Both the position numbers and the translations under genes were made by a program. A stretch of DNA of 28,669 nt from Rhizorhapis sp. SPR117. Lineage in GTDB: Bacteria > Pseudomonadota > Alphaproteobacteria > Sphingomonadales > Sphingomonadaceae. The notes beneath the pieces were generated by a model, which saw only the letters and a program-made list of their open reading frames with translations, was not told where the DNA came from and made no database searches. Positions 16,652 to 24,834 of the stretch are shown one piece after another (position 1 is the stretch's first letter; each line of letters opens with the position of its first letter). Where the stretch lies: assembly GCF_021742065.1 (NCBI RefSeq), contig NZ_JAKKIE010000047.1, positions 1 to 28,669 on the forward strand. The letters are read 5' to 3'.

Positions 16652-16656
16652 CTGCT
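16632..16656 (+). repeat. 10-bp tandem repeat (2.5 copies) at the pilin stop
   Basis: CTGCTGGTAG occurs at 16632-16641 and 16642-16651, followed by a partial CTGCT to 16656. It encodes the final AGSCW and the TAG stop of flp. Loss of one unit would end the protein one residue earlier at a TAA, and gain of a unit would leave it unchanged, so slippage here would be nearly neutral. Confidence 0.8.
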
Positions 16657-16667
16657 AAATCTACTCT

Positions 16668-16705
16668 GAAGCCCCTGCCGGGGCCCCGAACTCCGGCAGG
16701 GCTTC
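16668..16705 (+). terminator. GC-rich hairpin between flp and cpaB (partial terminator or RNA stabiliser)
   Basis: GAAGCCCCTGCCGG (16668-16681) pairs with CCGGCAGGGCTTC (16693-16705), with one unpaired base and a short loop. The downstream AAATTTACG is not a clean T-run, so termination should be incomplete. Such a hairpin after a pilin gene would allow much more pilin than assembly protein to be made from one promoter. Confidence 0.65.
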
Positions 16706-16749
16706 AAATTTACGAATGAAGACTTGGGCCATTGGGGGGAACCACGGCC

Positions 16750-17658
16750 ATGACGCAGACACGTTCACTCATCATCCTGGGCCTTGCAATATTGCTGGGT
16801 CTTGCCGCGGTATTCATCGCCAACAGCTATCTGACCGGCGTTGAAAAGAAACAGGCGGTGGTTCAGGAAGGGATGGTCAAAGTCGCCGTCGCGCGTGTGC
16901 CCCTGGAATATGGCATGCCGGTTACGGCGGATAAAATCCGCTTCGTCGACTGGCCGCGCAGTTCGATCCCCGAAGGGACGTTCAACAACGCAAACCAGTT
17001 GACCAGCCTGGGCAAGGCCCGCGTGGCGTTGCGCCCTGTGGCGGTCAACGAACCGATTTTGAAATCCAGATTATCGGGCGAGGGTGGACGCGCCAGCATC
17101 TCCGCCGTCCTGCGCCCTGAAATGCGCGCAACCGCCGTTCGCGTCAGTGACGTGTCCGCCGTGGGTGGCTTTGTCCTGCCCGGCGACAGTGTCGATGTGC
17201 TGATCACGCGCACTGAGGGTGAGAACAGCGGCCAGATCACCGACGTGCTGTTGCAGAATGTCCGCGTGATCGCGATCGACCTGGACGCCAACGACAATAC
17301 GAGCAACCCGAAGGTCGGCAAGACCGCGACGCTGGAAGTCAGCCAGGTGGATGCGCAAAAACTGGCGCTGGCGCAACAGATCGGCAGCCTGTCGCTGGTG
17401 CTGCGCAATGTCGCCGATCAGGATAATCCCGTCGTCGCCACGGTCGCGACCGATGACTTGCGCGATGGCGCTTATGTCGGGGCCTATTCAGGACCGCGTG
17501 CAGGCTATGCCTCCGCCGGATATACCGCGGGCTCGGTCACGCCGCGCTGGCGTCCCGCCCGACGGCGTGCGCCTTCGGTCCCCAAAACTGCCAAAGTGGA
17601 GATCGTCCGCGGTCTCACAGGTTCAAGCTATGAGGTAAAGCGCCATGCGGGTTTCTAA
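16750..17658 (+). CDS. cpaB: Flp pilus assembly protein CpaB (RcpC)
   Basis: The 302-residue protein starts MTQTRSLIILGLAILLGLAAVFIANSYL (described by its ends: a basic tip and one hydrophobic anchor). A SAF-type domain follows (VARVPLEYGMPVTADKIRF), then the RcpC/CpaB core with LRPEMRATAVRVSDVSAVGG, FVLPGDSVDVLITR and LLQNVRVIAID. The C-terminus is basic (RWRPARRRAPS). CpaB is a periplasmic partner of the secretin in Tad systems. The ATG at 16750 lies nine bases after GGGGGGA. The gene overlaps cpaC by 14 bases. Confidence 0.92.
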   Translation: MTQTRSLIILGLAILLGLAAVFIANSYLTGVEKKQAVVQEGMVKVAVARVPLEYGMPVTADKIRFVDWPRSSIPEGTFNNANQLTSLGKARVALRPVAVNEPILKSRLSGEGGRASISAVLRPEMRATAVRVSDVSAVGGFVLPGDSVDVLITRTEGENSGQITDVLLQNVRVIAIDLDANDNTSNPKVGKTATLEVSQVDAQKLALAQQIGSLSLVLRNVADQDNPVVATVATDDLRDGAYVGAYSGPRAGYASAGYTAGSVTPRWRPARRRAPSVPKTAKVEIVRGLTGSSYEVKRHAGF

Positions 17659-19162
17659 AGCCATCGCGCCGATGATGGCGCTGCTTCTCGCCGGGGTTGC
17701 AACGCCCCTGTCGGCTCAGGTCCATGTCGCCGCCGTTTCCGCCGATAACGCCATGCATGGCGGGCAACTGGACGTGCCGCTGAACAAGAGCCAGATCCTG
17801 AATGTCGACCGCGCCTTTACCAAGGCACTGGTCGGCAATGACGAGATCGCTGACGTCCTGCCCATGTCCAACCGCTCGCTTTATGTGCTGGGCAAGAAAA
17901 TGGGCACGACCAGCCTGACGCTGTATGACGGCAAGGGCAATTTGATCGCCGTTGTCGACGTGGCGGTGGGGCCGGATGTCGTGGGTTTGCGGCGGCAACT
18001 GTCCGAATTGATGCCCAGGGAGAAAATCGGCGCGCGCGTGTCCAATGACGCGGTCGTGCTGACCGGCGTCGTGTCGGCTGCACCCGTCATCGACCGCGCG
18101 GTGCAGGTCGCCCACACCTATGCGGGTGACAAGGTGGTCAACATGATGTCGCTGGGCGCATCGCAGCAAGTGATGCTGGAAGTGCGCTTTTCCGAAATGA
18201 GCCGCAGCGCGGCCAAGCAGATCGGGGTCAGCAACGCTTTTATCTCCAATGGCGGGACTTTTCAGGGCGGAACGGGTACTGGCGCACCCACAACCGCCTT
18301 GTTGACCAACAAGAATGGATCGCCGACAATCGATATCAGCGGCCTGTTGAACAGTTTCGGCATTGTATCGGGCAGCCTGAATATTGGTGACATCAACCTG
18401 TTCACAGCGCTGGACGCACTGGAACGCAAGGGCGTTGTCACCACGCTGGCCGAACCGACATTGATCGCGCTATCGGGCGAAACCGCGTCTTTCCTCGCGG
18501 GCGGGGAATTCCCCATTCCGGTGTCGCAGAGCAGCAGCGGTGGCGGCACAGATGGCGGCAACAACATCACCATAGAGTTCAAACCCTTCGGCGTGAGTCT
18601 GGGGTTCACGCCGACGGTGCTGGAGGATGGGGTCATCAACCTTGTGGTCGAGCCAGAGGTCAGCTCGATCGATCCTTCGGCATCGGTGACCATCAACGGC
18701 CTTGTCATTCCGGGATTGCAGACGCGCCGGGCCAGTACGACGCTGGAACTGCGCGATGGGCAATCGTTCGCCATTGCCGGGCTATTGCGCAAGGATTTTC
18801 AGGATACGGTGCGGCAATTCCCGATATTGGGTTCGATCCCGATCATCGGGTCGCTGTTCCGTTCTTCCGGTTTTCAGAAAAGCGAAACGGAACTTGTCAT
18901 CATCGTGACGCCGCGTCTGGTGCAGCCGGTGAAGGCGGACCAGATCGCCCTGCCGACCGACCGTGTGCTGCCGCCGCATGAGCTGGACCTGTTCCTGATG
19001 GGGCGGACGGACAAGGCGGTGGGCATCAACCCGCTCGACCCCAACGCCATGCCGCCCGAAGCGTCGAAAGCGCCCAGGGCAGCGCCTGCCGCCGCGCCGA
19101 CAGCCCCGGCAGAGGGTGAGCCTGCGACCGGCTTTACCGGCCCCAATGGCTATGAGCTTTAA
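17645..19162 (+). CDS. cpaC: Tad/Flp pilus outer-membrane secretin CpaC (RcpA)
   Basis: The 505-residue protein has a signal peptide ending in PLSAQ. It then has the pilus secretin N-terminal domain (LNKSQILNVDRAFTKALVGN, SLYVLGKKMGTTSLTLYD), a BON-like segment (RVSNDAVVLTGVVSAAPVIDRA) and the secretin core (VTTLAEPTLIALSGETASFLAGGEFPIPV, ending with the LFRSSGFQKSETELVIIVTPRLV block). It forms the outer-membrane ring through which the pilus emerges. The tail is rich in Ala and Pro and looks disordered. GAGGT lies upstream of the ATG, inside cpaB. Its TAA stop overlaps the ribosome-binding site of the next gene. Confidence 0.94.
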   Translation: MRVSKAIAPMMALLLAGVATPLSAQVHVAAVSADNAMHGGQLDVPLNKSQILNVDRAFTKALVGNDEIADVLPMSNRSLYVLGKKMGTTSLTLYDGKGNLIAVVDVAVGPDVVGLRRQLSELMPREKIGARVSNDAVVLTGVVSAAPVIDRAVQVAHTYAGDKVVNMMSLGASQQVMLEVRFSEMSRSAAKQIGVSNAFISNGGTFQGGTGTGAPTTALLTNKNGSPTIDISGLLNSFGIVSGSLNIGDINLFTALDALERKGVVTTLAEPTLIALSGETASFLAGGEFPIPVSQSSSGGGTDGGNNITIEFKPFGVSLGFTPTVLEDGVINLVVEPEVSSIDPSASVTINGLVIPGLQTRRASTTLELRDGQSFAIAGLLRKDFQDTVRQFPILGSIPIIGSLFRSSGFQKSETELVIIVTPRLVQPVKADQIALPTDRVLPPHELDLFLMGRTDKAVGINPLDPNAMPPEASKAPRAAPAAAPTAPAEGEPATGFTGPNGYEL

Positions 19163-19172
19163 GGAGATGATG

Positions 19173-19559
19173 ATGGGCAACATGCTAAAATCATTCCGTC
19201 ATTCCCGCGAAAGCGGGAATCCATCTCCTGAGCGCTCCGCTGGATACAATGGCGGGAGATGGATTCCCGCCTGCGCGGGAATGACGAAGGTGGGGATAGG
19301 CGCGGCCATCCTCGGCCTGTCCCTTTCCGCCTGCACACCCAATGATCCGACGCTGGGCGCGGCGGTCAAGCACAATTACGCATTGCAGGTAATCGACCCC
19401 GATCCGCAATATTCGGGTGAACCGATGGAAGGTTCATCAGGGGACAAGGCCGTGGCGGCCGTGGAACGCTATCGCACCGACAAGGTGAAAGCGCCCAAGG
19501 GCATCCGCACGACCAGCGGGATCAGTGGTGGCAGCGGTTCCGGCGGCGGATCGAATTAG
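19173..19559 (+). CDS. small Tad-locus lipoprotein with an in-frame palindromic repeat
   Basis: The frame encodes 128 residues. From the ATG at 19173 (AAGGAG six bases upstream) it reads MGNMLKSF, then about 30 residues translated from a palindromic repeat (including HSRESGNP and WIPACAGMT). A lipoprotein signal follows (KVGIGAAILGLSLSAC, lipobox LSAC), then a short, mostly polar mature part ending in a Gly/Ser-rich tail. The mature protein is only about 80 residues and does not look like the longer CpaD lipoprotein, but it occupies the cpaD position. An ATG at 19281, supplied by the repeat itself, would give a normal signal peptide (MTKVGIGAAIL). It is either an extended leader or a re-set start. 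Confidence 0.72.
   Translation: MGNMLKSFRHSRESGNPSPERSAGYNGGRWIPACAGMTKVGIGAAILGLSLSACTPNDPTLGAAVKHNYALQVIDPDPQYSGEPMEGSSGDKAVAAVERYRTDKVKAPKGIRTTSGISGGSGSGGGSN
19198..19285. repeat. 88-bp nested palindromic repeat inside a coding frame
   Basis: The arms 19198-19228 (beginning GTCATTCCCGCG) and 19255-19285 (ending CGCGGGAATGAC) are inverted copies that differ by a few bases in the inner loops. Each arm is itself a small hairpin (ATTCCCGC facing GCGGGAAT). The middle, about 26 bases, contains TGAGCGCTCCGCTGG. This is the form of dispersed palindromic elements whose translations (HSRESGNP, WIPACAGMT) recur in many proteobacterial genomes. Here it sits in frame in the lipoprotein gene. Confidence 0.85.
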
Positions 19560-19569
19560 GAGACATGAC

Positions 19570-21105
19570 ATGTCCGGCGGATTGTTTGGCAAGTTACTGA
19601 AGGCCCAACGGGCCGCAGTCGCGCCGACGGTCGGCCTGTCGCTTTTCGCGCTGATCGGTGTCGGCGGCATCGCGTTCGACTATGCACGGCTGGCGTCGAT
19701 GGACAGCGAGTTGCAGAATGCGGCAGATCAGGCGGCTTTGGCAGCGGCGACGCAGTTGGATGGGCAGACGGACGCCCGTGCGCACGCCACTAGTGCGGCG
19801 CAATCACTGATCGCCAATCTGACGCGTATGTCCAATGATGGTGGGACGACTGCCATCACAGTCCCTACGATCATCTTCTATGTTGATAAGCCCAAGACTA
19901 CGGTGGCAACGACTGACGCCGACGCTAATTTTGTGCTGGTGACAGTGGGTGCGCGTCAGGCATTTTATGCCCTGACGCCAGTGGTCGCAGCCTTTTCGTC
20001 AGGCAATATTGCTGCAAGTGCCTATGCAGGTGTTGGTTCGGCAATATGCAAGGTGCCGCCGGTCATGATCTGCAATCCCAGCGAGCCTACCAATAACACC
20101 AATCCGGATTATGATTTCGATGCGAATGCGTTGAGTGGGGCGGGCCTGAAGTTGATTACAGGCAATGCTACCGCACCGGGAAATTTCGGTTTCCTGGAAA
20201 CAGGTTTTGGCAGCGGTGCGGCCAATCTGTCGCGTGCACTGGGGTATAACACGCCACCGGGAGAATGCCTGCCGACTGACGGTGTAACGACGAAGCCGGG
20301 TCTTAATGCTTCGGTGATGGACGCGCTTAACACGCGTTTTGATCTGGATACCAACGGGTCATCCACCTGTCCTTCAGGCGGTACCTGTTCACCCTCTCGC
20401 AACGTCCGCAAGGATTTGGTCAAGGGTAATAATTGTGGCACTTCCGGCAATCAGGGATGGCAAGAGTCGCCCAATCCCTATCGTCCCACGACAGCTGCGC
20501 CCCTGACTTCTGGCTACCCTGACATCATGGGACACCCGCGTGATCTGTGCCACGCGATCAGTAACAGTCTGTCGGATAGTATTGCTGCAGGGTGTACATC
20601 GGGCGGCGGCCGCATTGGTAATGGGCAATGGGACCGGGATGCCTATTTTCGGGTCAATTACGGATGGACAAGTGCTTCCACCTGGCAGACGAATACGAGT
20701 CTTCCTGCCAATGCGACACGATATCAGGTTTATGAATGGGAGTTGGCGCATACAGCAACCAGCGATAAGCATCAGGTGATTGGCTCAAAGGATGGCTATA
20801 GCTATCCTGTATGTCGCGGAACTGGCATCACGCCCGGCGGCACAAATGTCGATCGGCGCAGGATTTCGGCAGCGGTACTCAATTGCGAGGCGCTTGGTCT
20901 CAATGGTCAGGAATCGAACGTTCCGGTTCTCAAATGGGTGGATTTGTTCCTTGTTGAGCCATCCTATCAGCGTCGGCGCGGAAGTACGGTCGTTACCGAG
21001 GCGACCGACGTCTATGCAGAACTGATCGGTGAAACCAGCAGCGGCACGGCGGGCAATACCGCAGGGCAAGTGGTACGGCGCGATGTGCCGTATTTGATCG
21101 AGTGA
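19570..21105 (+). CDS. TadG-like Flp pilus assembly protein
   Basis: The 511-residue protein starts with the putative Tad-like Flp pilus-assembly domain: a hydrophobic helix APTVGLSLFALIGVGGIAFD, then MDSELQNAADQAALAAATQL. A long periplasmic or surface part follows with about twelve cysteines (for example KVPPVMICNPSEP, CPSGGTCSP, DLCHAIS, CRGTG), so disulphide bonds are likely. No von Willebrand factor A motif (DxSxS) is visible, unlike full TadG proteins. It is probably a minor pilin-like or anchoring component. The ATG at 19570 follows GGAG by seven bases. GC content is lower than in cpaE/cpaF. Confidence 0.82.
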   Translation: MSGGLFGKLLKAQRAAVAPTVGLSLFALIGVGGIAFDYARLASMDSELQNAADQAALAAATQLDGQTDARAHATSAAQSLIANLTRMSNDGGTTAITVPTIIFYVDKPKTTVATTDADANFVLVTVGARQAFYALTPVVAAFSSGNIAASAYAGVGSAICKVPPVMICNPSEPTNNTNPDYDFDANALSGAGLKLITGNATAPGNFGFLETGFGSGAANLSRALGYNTPPGECLPTDGVTTKPGLNASVMDALNTRFDLDTNGSSTCPSGGTCSPSRNVRKDLVKGNNCGTSGNQGWQESPNPYRPTTAAPLTSGYPDIMGHPRDLCHAISNSLSDSIAAGCTSGGGRIGNGQWDRDAYFRVNYGWTSASTWQTNTSLPANATRYQVYEWELAHTATSDKHQVIGSKDGYSYPVCRGTGITPGGTNVDRRRISAAVLNCEALGLNGQESNVPVLKWVDLFLVEPSYQRRRGSTVVTEATDVYAELIGETSSGTAGNTAGQVVRRDVPYLIE

Positions 21106-21611
21106 GCTTTATGCGTGCTCCTTATCTCACCTCGATTATATCTTGTTCGAAAGCGAGTTCCGCTGCCGAGATGGCTTTGGTGACGCCATTGCTGATCATC
21201 CTGATGTTTGGCGCGTTTGAATTGGGCAATTATTTTTTAAGCGAGCATGTGGTGGTGAAGTCGGTTCGCGACGGTGCACGTTATGCCTCGCGGCAGGGAT
21301 TTTCCAATTTTACCTGTCCGAGTACCATCTCGTCCGGGGCTGTAGCCAATATTCAGAATGTAACTCGCACCGGAAAGGTTGCCGGAGGTTCAGCACGTCT
21401 GGCGGGGTGGACGAATAATGCGACCGTGACGGTAGCACTCACCTGTACCGCAATCGGCAGCTATTCCGGCATTTATAAAGGGATGACAAACATACCGGTT
21501 GTGACGGTGTCCGCGACCGTTCCCTATAACTCCCTGTTCAACAGTCTTGGCTTTAGCAGCAGTTCACTCTCGCTGAATGCTGAGTCCCAGTCAGCGGTCA
21601 TGGGGATATGA
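21102..21611 (+). CDS. TadE-like pseudopilin
   Basis: The 169-residue protein has the TadE domain near its start: SSAAEMALVTPLLIILMFGAFELGNYF, a prepilin-like Ala-Glu before one hydrophobic helix, then a periplasmic part (VVVKSVRDGARYASRQG). TadE-type proteins are processed by the prepilin peptidase like Flp and act as minor pseudopilins. The start is uncertain: a GTG at 21102 overlaps the previous stop (GTGA), while the ATG at 21111 would drop three residues. The stop overlaps the next gene by four bases. The helix region is AT-rich (about 40% GC). Confidence 0.85.
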   Translation: MSFMRAPYLTSIISCSKASSAAEMALVTPLLIILMFGAFELGNYFLSEHVVVKSVRDGARYASRQGFSNFTCPSTISSGAVANIQNVTRTGKVAGGSARLAGWTNNATVTVALTCTAIGSYSGIYKGMTNIPVVTVSATVPYNSLFNSLGFSSSSLSLNAESQSAVMGI

Positions 21612-22231
21612 AGGCGCGTATCTTCCCTCTGGGCCGTGACGACAGGGCCGGGACAGCCGCCGAATTTGCGCTTGTGCTGCCATTGTTGCTGATATTTTTG
21701 CTTGGCATACTGGACATTGGTCGCCTGATGTGGACCTGGAATCGTGCGGAGAAGGCGACGCAGATGGGTGTGCGTTATGCCGTTGCGACCGACATGGTGC
21801 CGGCTGGTCTTGCCAGCTACAGCTTTACCACCAGCGGAGGCATTCCTCAGGGTGATCCAATCCCGGAAACTGCTTTTGGCGGTGCCACATGCCAATCGCC
21901 TTCGGGAACCGCGACATGTGCGTGCAATACCGGGGCCACCTGCCCATCGCTTGGAACGGCGGATAATACCGCCTTCAACAATATCGTGAACCGGATGCGT
22001 CTTTTTCTGCCGGAACTTTCGGCAAGCAAAGTTACCGTTGAATATGGCTACTCAGGTTTAGGCTACGCGGGCGATCCCAATGGGTCGGATGTTTCGCCAC
22101 TGGTTACCGTACGCATACGGAATATGACGTTTCAACCAATCACCCTTATCCTGTTCAACTCATCGATCACCTTGCCCAGTTTCAGCGCCGCACTGACGCT
22201 TGAAGACGGGCAAGGCAATGTTTCAAACTGA
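21608..22231 (+). CDS. second TadE-like pseudopilin
   Basis: The 207-residue protein has a TadE domain: GTAAEFALVLPLLLIFLLGILDIGR, again Ala-Glu before a hydrophobic helix, then TWNRAEKATQMGVRYAVA. The mature part has a short cysteine-rich loop (CQSPSGTATCACNTGATC). The ATG overlaps the previous stop as ATGA, so translation is coupled. With its neighbour it makes a pair of minor pseudopilins (TadE/TadF-like), thought to aid pilus initiation. Confidence 0.85.
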   Translation: MKARIFPLGRDDRAGTAAEFALVLPLLLIFLLGILDIGRLMWTWNRAEKATQMGVRYAVATDMVPAGLASYSFTTSGGIPQGDPIPETAFGGATCQSPSGTATCACNTGATCPSLGTADNTAFNNIVNRMRLFLPELSASKVTVEYGYSGLGYAGDPNGSDVSPLVTVRIRNMTFQPITLILFNSSITLPSFSAALTLEDGQGNVSN

Positions 22232-22245
22232 AGGAATGCTACGCC

Positions 22246-23451
22246 GTGGGAATTGTCATGAAAGCTGATGGACCGGCCGGGGACTGGATCCTGAATGTGG
22301 GTGAGAATTGCGTGCATCTGATCCTGTCAGAGGCCGAGATCGCGGCGGCGGACATGATTGTTGGCGATGTGGCGGGGTTTTCGGTGGCGCTGACGATGCT
22401 TTCGACCGGAACGCCGGTGCCCACGCAACTGTTGGCCAAGGCGAAGGCCGCCGTGGTGGAGGTGGAGCCGGGGCTTGAGACCTCGATGAAGCGGCTGGCG
22501 ACGTTGCGGGCGGACTATCCCGACTTGCCGTTGATCGCCGCGATACGCGATGCGGAAATTCCGCTGGTCCGTGCGCTGTTGCGCAGCGGGATCGACGATG
22601 TCATCGCTTTGCCGCTGGTGGCGGACGACCTGACGGCGGTGCTGACCGAAACGAAGGAAAACATTGCCCAGGCCGCCGAATTGCAGGTGAAGTCGGGCAA
22701 GCTGGTTTCCGTCATCAAGAGCGTCGGCGGTGTTGGCGCAACGACACTGGCAACGCAGGTGGCGAGCATGGAGGCGCGGCTGGGGCGGGAAAGCGGCGAG
22801 CAGGTGTGCCTGTTCGATATGGACCTGCAATTTGGCAATGCGACGACGTTCCTTGGCATGGCATCGCCCTTGTCGCTTTCCGACCTGCTGGAAGCGGGAA
22901 ACCGAGTGGATGCCGAACTGTTGCGGTCGGTCACGATGGTAACGCCCAGCGGCCTGCACCTGGTAGCCGCTCCGGACGAGATTTTTCCGATCGAGGCCGT
23001 CAATTCCGAACAAATCTATCGGATTATCGATCTGGCCACGCGGGAATTCGATACGGTTTGGCTGGACTTGCCGGGCAACTGGACCAACTGGTCGCTGTCG
23101 CTGGTCGCGCGGTCGCAGGTCGTATTGCTGGTGGTCGAAATGACCATCCCCAGCCTGCGTCAGGCCCGGCGGCAACTTGCGCTGTTGAGCAGTCAGGGCA
23201 TTGCCGGCAGCCATATCCAGATCGTTGCCAACCGCGTGGAAAAGAAGCTGTTCCGTTCTATCGGGCTGGATGAGGCGCAGGAAGCGATTGGCCATCCCAT
23301 CGCCTTTACCATCGCCAACGATTTCCCGCTGGTCAACGCGGCGCTCGATCAGGGCGTGCTGATCGACGATCTGAAACACAAGAGCAAGGTTTCGAAGGAT
23401 TTTGGCGTCATCGTCGATGGCTGCAAGGCATTATTGAAGGGCGGAGACTGA
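22246..23451 (+). CDS. cpaE: pilus assembly protein CpaE (ParA/MinD-like localisation protein)
   Basis: The 401-residue protein has an N-terminal receiver-like domain (about residues 20-130, PLIAAIRDAEIPLVRALLRSG) and a C-terminal ParA/MinD-like domain with VIKSVGGVGATTLATQ (about 156-171), VCLFDMDLQFGN and VWLDLP. The Walker lysine is replaced by Ala (GGVGATT), as is common in CpaE, so it probably binds but may not turn over ATP normally. CpaE places the pilus machine at the cell pole in Caulobacter. Start is uncertain: GTG at 22246 is ten bases from AAGGA, while ATG at 22258 follows GGGA by six bases. Confidence 0.9.
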   Translation: MGIVMKADGPAGDWILNVGENCVHLILSEAEIAAADMIVGDVAGFSVALTMLSTGTPVPTQLLAKAKAAVVEVEPGLETSMKRLATLRADYPDLPLIAAIRDAEIPLVRALLRSGIDDVIALPLVADDLTAVLTETKENIAQAAELQVKSGKLVSVIKSVGGVGATTLATQVASMEARLGRESGEQVCLFDMDLQFGNATTFLGMASPLSLSDLLEAGNRVDAELLRSVTMVTPSGLHLVAAPDEIFPIEAVNSEQIYRIIDLATREFDTVWLDLPGNWTNWSLSLVARSQVVLLVVEMTIPSLRQARRQLALLSSQGIAGSHIQIVANRVEKKLFRSIGLDEAQEAIGHPIAFTIANDFPLVNAALDQGVLIDDLKHKSKVSKDFGVIVDGCKALLKGGD

Positions 23452-23454
23452 TCC

Positions 23455-24834
23455 ATGTGGCAGATCAACAAAAGCGGCCCGTTAAGAAAATTCGCATCGG
23501 ATGCCGATCGCGTCAGCACGCTCGACGGCAGGGCGGCCAACGGCATCGATGAGGCAGCCGAGGAACGCAACACCAATTTGAAGGTCGAACTGCACAAACG
23601 ATTGCTGGACCTTATCAACCTGTCCGCGCTTGACACCATGTCGCGTCCGCAGGTCGAAACCGAGGTGGGCGAGATCGTCCATGAGCAGCTTGCGCTGCAA
23701 AAACATGCGCTCAACCATGAGGAGCGCAAGCGGCTGGTGTCCGATGTGCTGGATGAGCTGTTGGGTCTTGGTCCGCTCGAACCCTTGCTGAAAGATCACA
23801 GCATCACCGATATTCTGGTGAACACGCATGATCAGGTCTTTGTCGAACGCGGCGGCCGGTTGGTGGAAACCCCGACGCGGTTCAAGGATGAACGGCATTT
23901 GCTGCGCATCATTCAAAAGATCGTAGGGGCGGTGGGACGTCGCATCGATGAATCCTCGCCCTATGTCGACGCGCGCCTCGCCGACGGGTCGCGCATCAAC
24001 GCGATCATTCCGCCGCTGGCCGTCGATGGCGCACTGCTGTCCATCCGCAAATTCGCCAAGGTGCCGATCAGCATGGCGCGCCTGACCGAATTGCACAGCG
24101 TGCCCGCGCAAATGGCGCAAGTGCTGGAAGCCGTGGTTGCGGCGCGGCGCAACATCCTGATTTCCGGCGGTACGGGTTCAGGCAAGACGACGCTGCTCAA
24201 TGCCATGTCGGCCTATGTCGACGATGGCGAGCGCATCGTGACCATCGAGGATTCGGCAGAACTGCAATTACAGCAGCGCCACGTTGCCCGTCTTGAAACC
24301 CGCCCGGCCAATATCGAGGGCAAGGGCGAAGTGACGCAGCGCGATCTGGTGAAGAACGCATTGCGTATGCGCCCCGATCGCATCATCGTCGGCGAAGTGC
24401 GCGCCGGTGAAGCGTTCGACATGTTGCAGGCGATGAACACCGGCCATGACGGATCGATGACGACGGTACACGCCAATACGCCACGCGATGCTCTGTCGCG
24501 CATCGAACAGATGATCGGCATGAGCGGCATCGAAATCTCTCCTCGTTCAGCCCGCGGCCAGATCGCTTCGGCGCTCAATGTCGTGGTGCAGGTGGGGCGG
24601 CTGGCCGATGGCCGCCGCAAATTGCTGAGCCTGTCGGAAATCACCGGCATGGAAGGTGAGGTCATCACCATGCAGGAAATATTCCGCTTCCGCATGACGG
24701 GCAGATCAGAGGACGGAATGGTGCTCGGCCATTTCGAAGCGACGGGCATCAGGCCCAAATTCATGAGCGAACTGGCGGATCGGGGTATTTCCCTGCCTGT
24801 TGAACTGTTCCGGCCCGACGCAAGGATCGAATGA
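23455..24834 (+). CDS. cpaF: Tad pilus assembly ATPase CpaF (TadA)
   Basis: The 459-residue type II/IV secretion ATPase has the Walker A motif ISGGTGSGKTTLLNAM (about residues 236-251), the Asp box DDGERIVTIEDSAELQL, Walker B at RPDRIIVGEVRAGE (about 306-319) and the His box TGHDGSMTTVHANTPRDALSRIE. It drives pilus extension (and in Tad systems also retraction) from the cytoplasmic side of the inner membrane. GGAG precedes the ATG by eight bases. The end overlaps tadB by four bases. Confidence 0.96.
   Translation: MWQINKSGPLRKFASDADRVSTLDGRAANGIDEAAEERNTNLKVELHKRLLDLINLSALDTMSRPQVETEVGEIVHEQLALQKHALNHEERKRLVSDVLDELLGLGPLEPLLKDHSITDILVNTHDQVFVERGGRLVETPTRFKDERHLLRIIQKIVGAVGRRIDESSPYVDARLADGSRINAIIPPLAVDGALLSIRKFAKVPISMARLTELHSVPAQMAQVLEAVVAARRNILISGGTGSGKTTLLNAMSAYVDDGERIVTIEDSAELQLQQRHVARLETRPANIEGKGEVTQRDLVKNALRMRPDRIIVGEVRAGEAFDMLQAMNTGHDGSMTTVHANTPRDALSRIEQMIGMSGIEISPRSARGQIASALNVVVQVGRLADGRRKLLSLSEITGMEGEVITMQEIFRFRMTGRSEDGMVLGHFEATGIRPKFMSELADRGISLPVELFRPDARIE

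Noticed and set aside
19198..19285. Short CRISPR-like array in the lipoprotein gene
   Set aside because: There are only two arms, in inverted rather than direct orientation, with no spacers or cas genes.
22711..22749. Walker A defect in CpaE as a sign of a broken gene
   Set aside because: Loss of the Walker lysine (GGVGATT) is known in CpaE proteins, and the rest of the frame is intact.
22327..23379. Long minus-strand open frame (350 residues) opposite cpaE
   Set aside because: It is antisense to an intact CpaE, with a composition rich in His, Arg and Gln and no recognisable domain.
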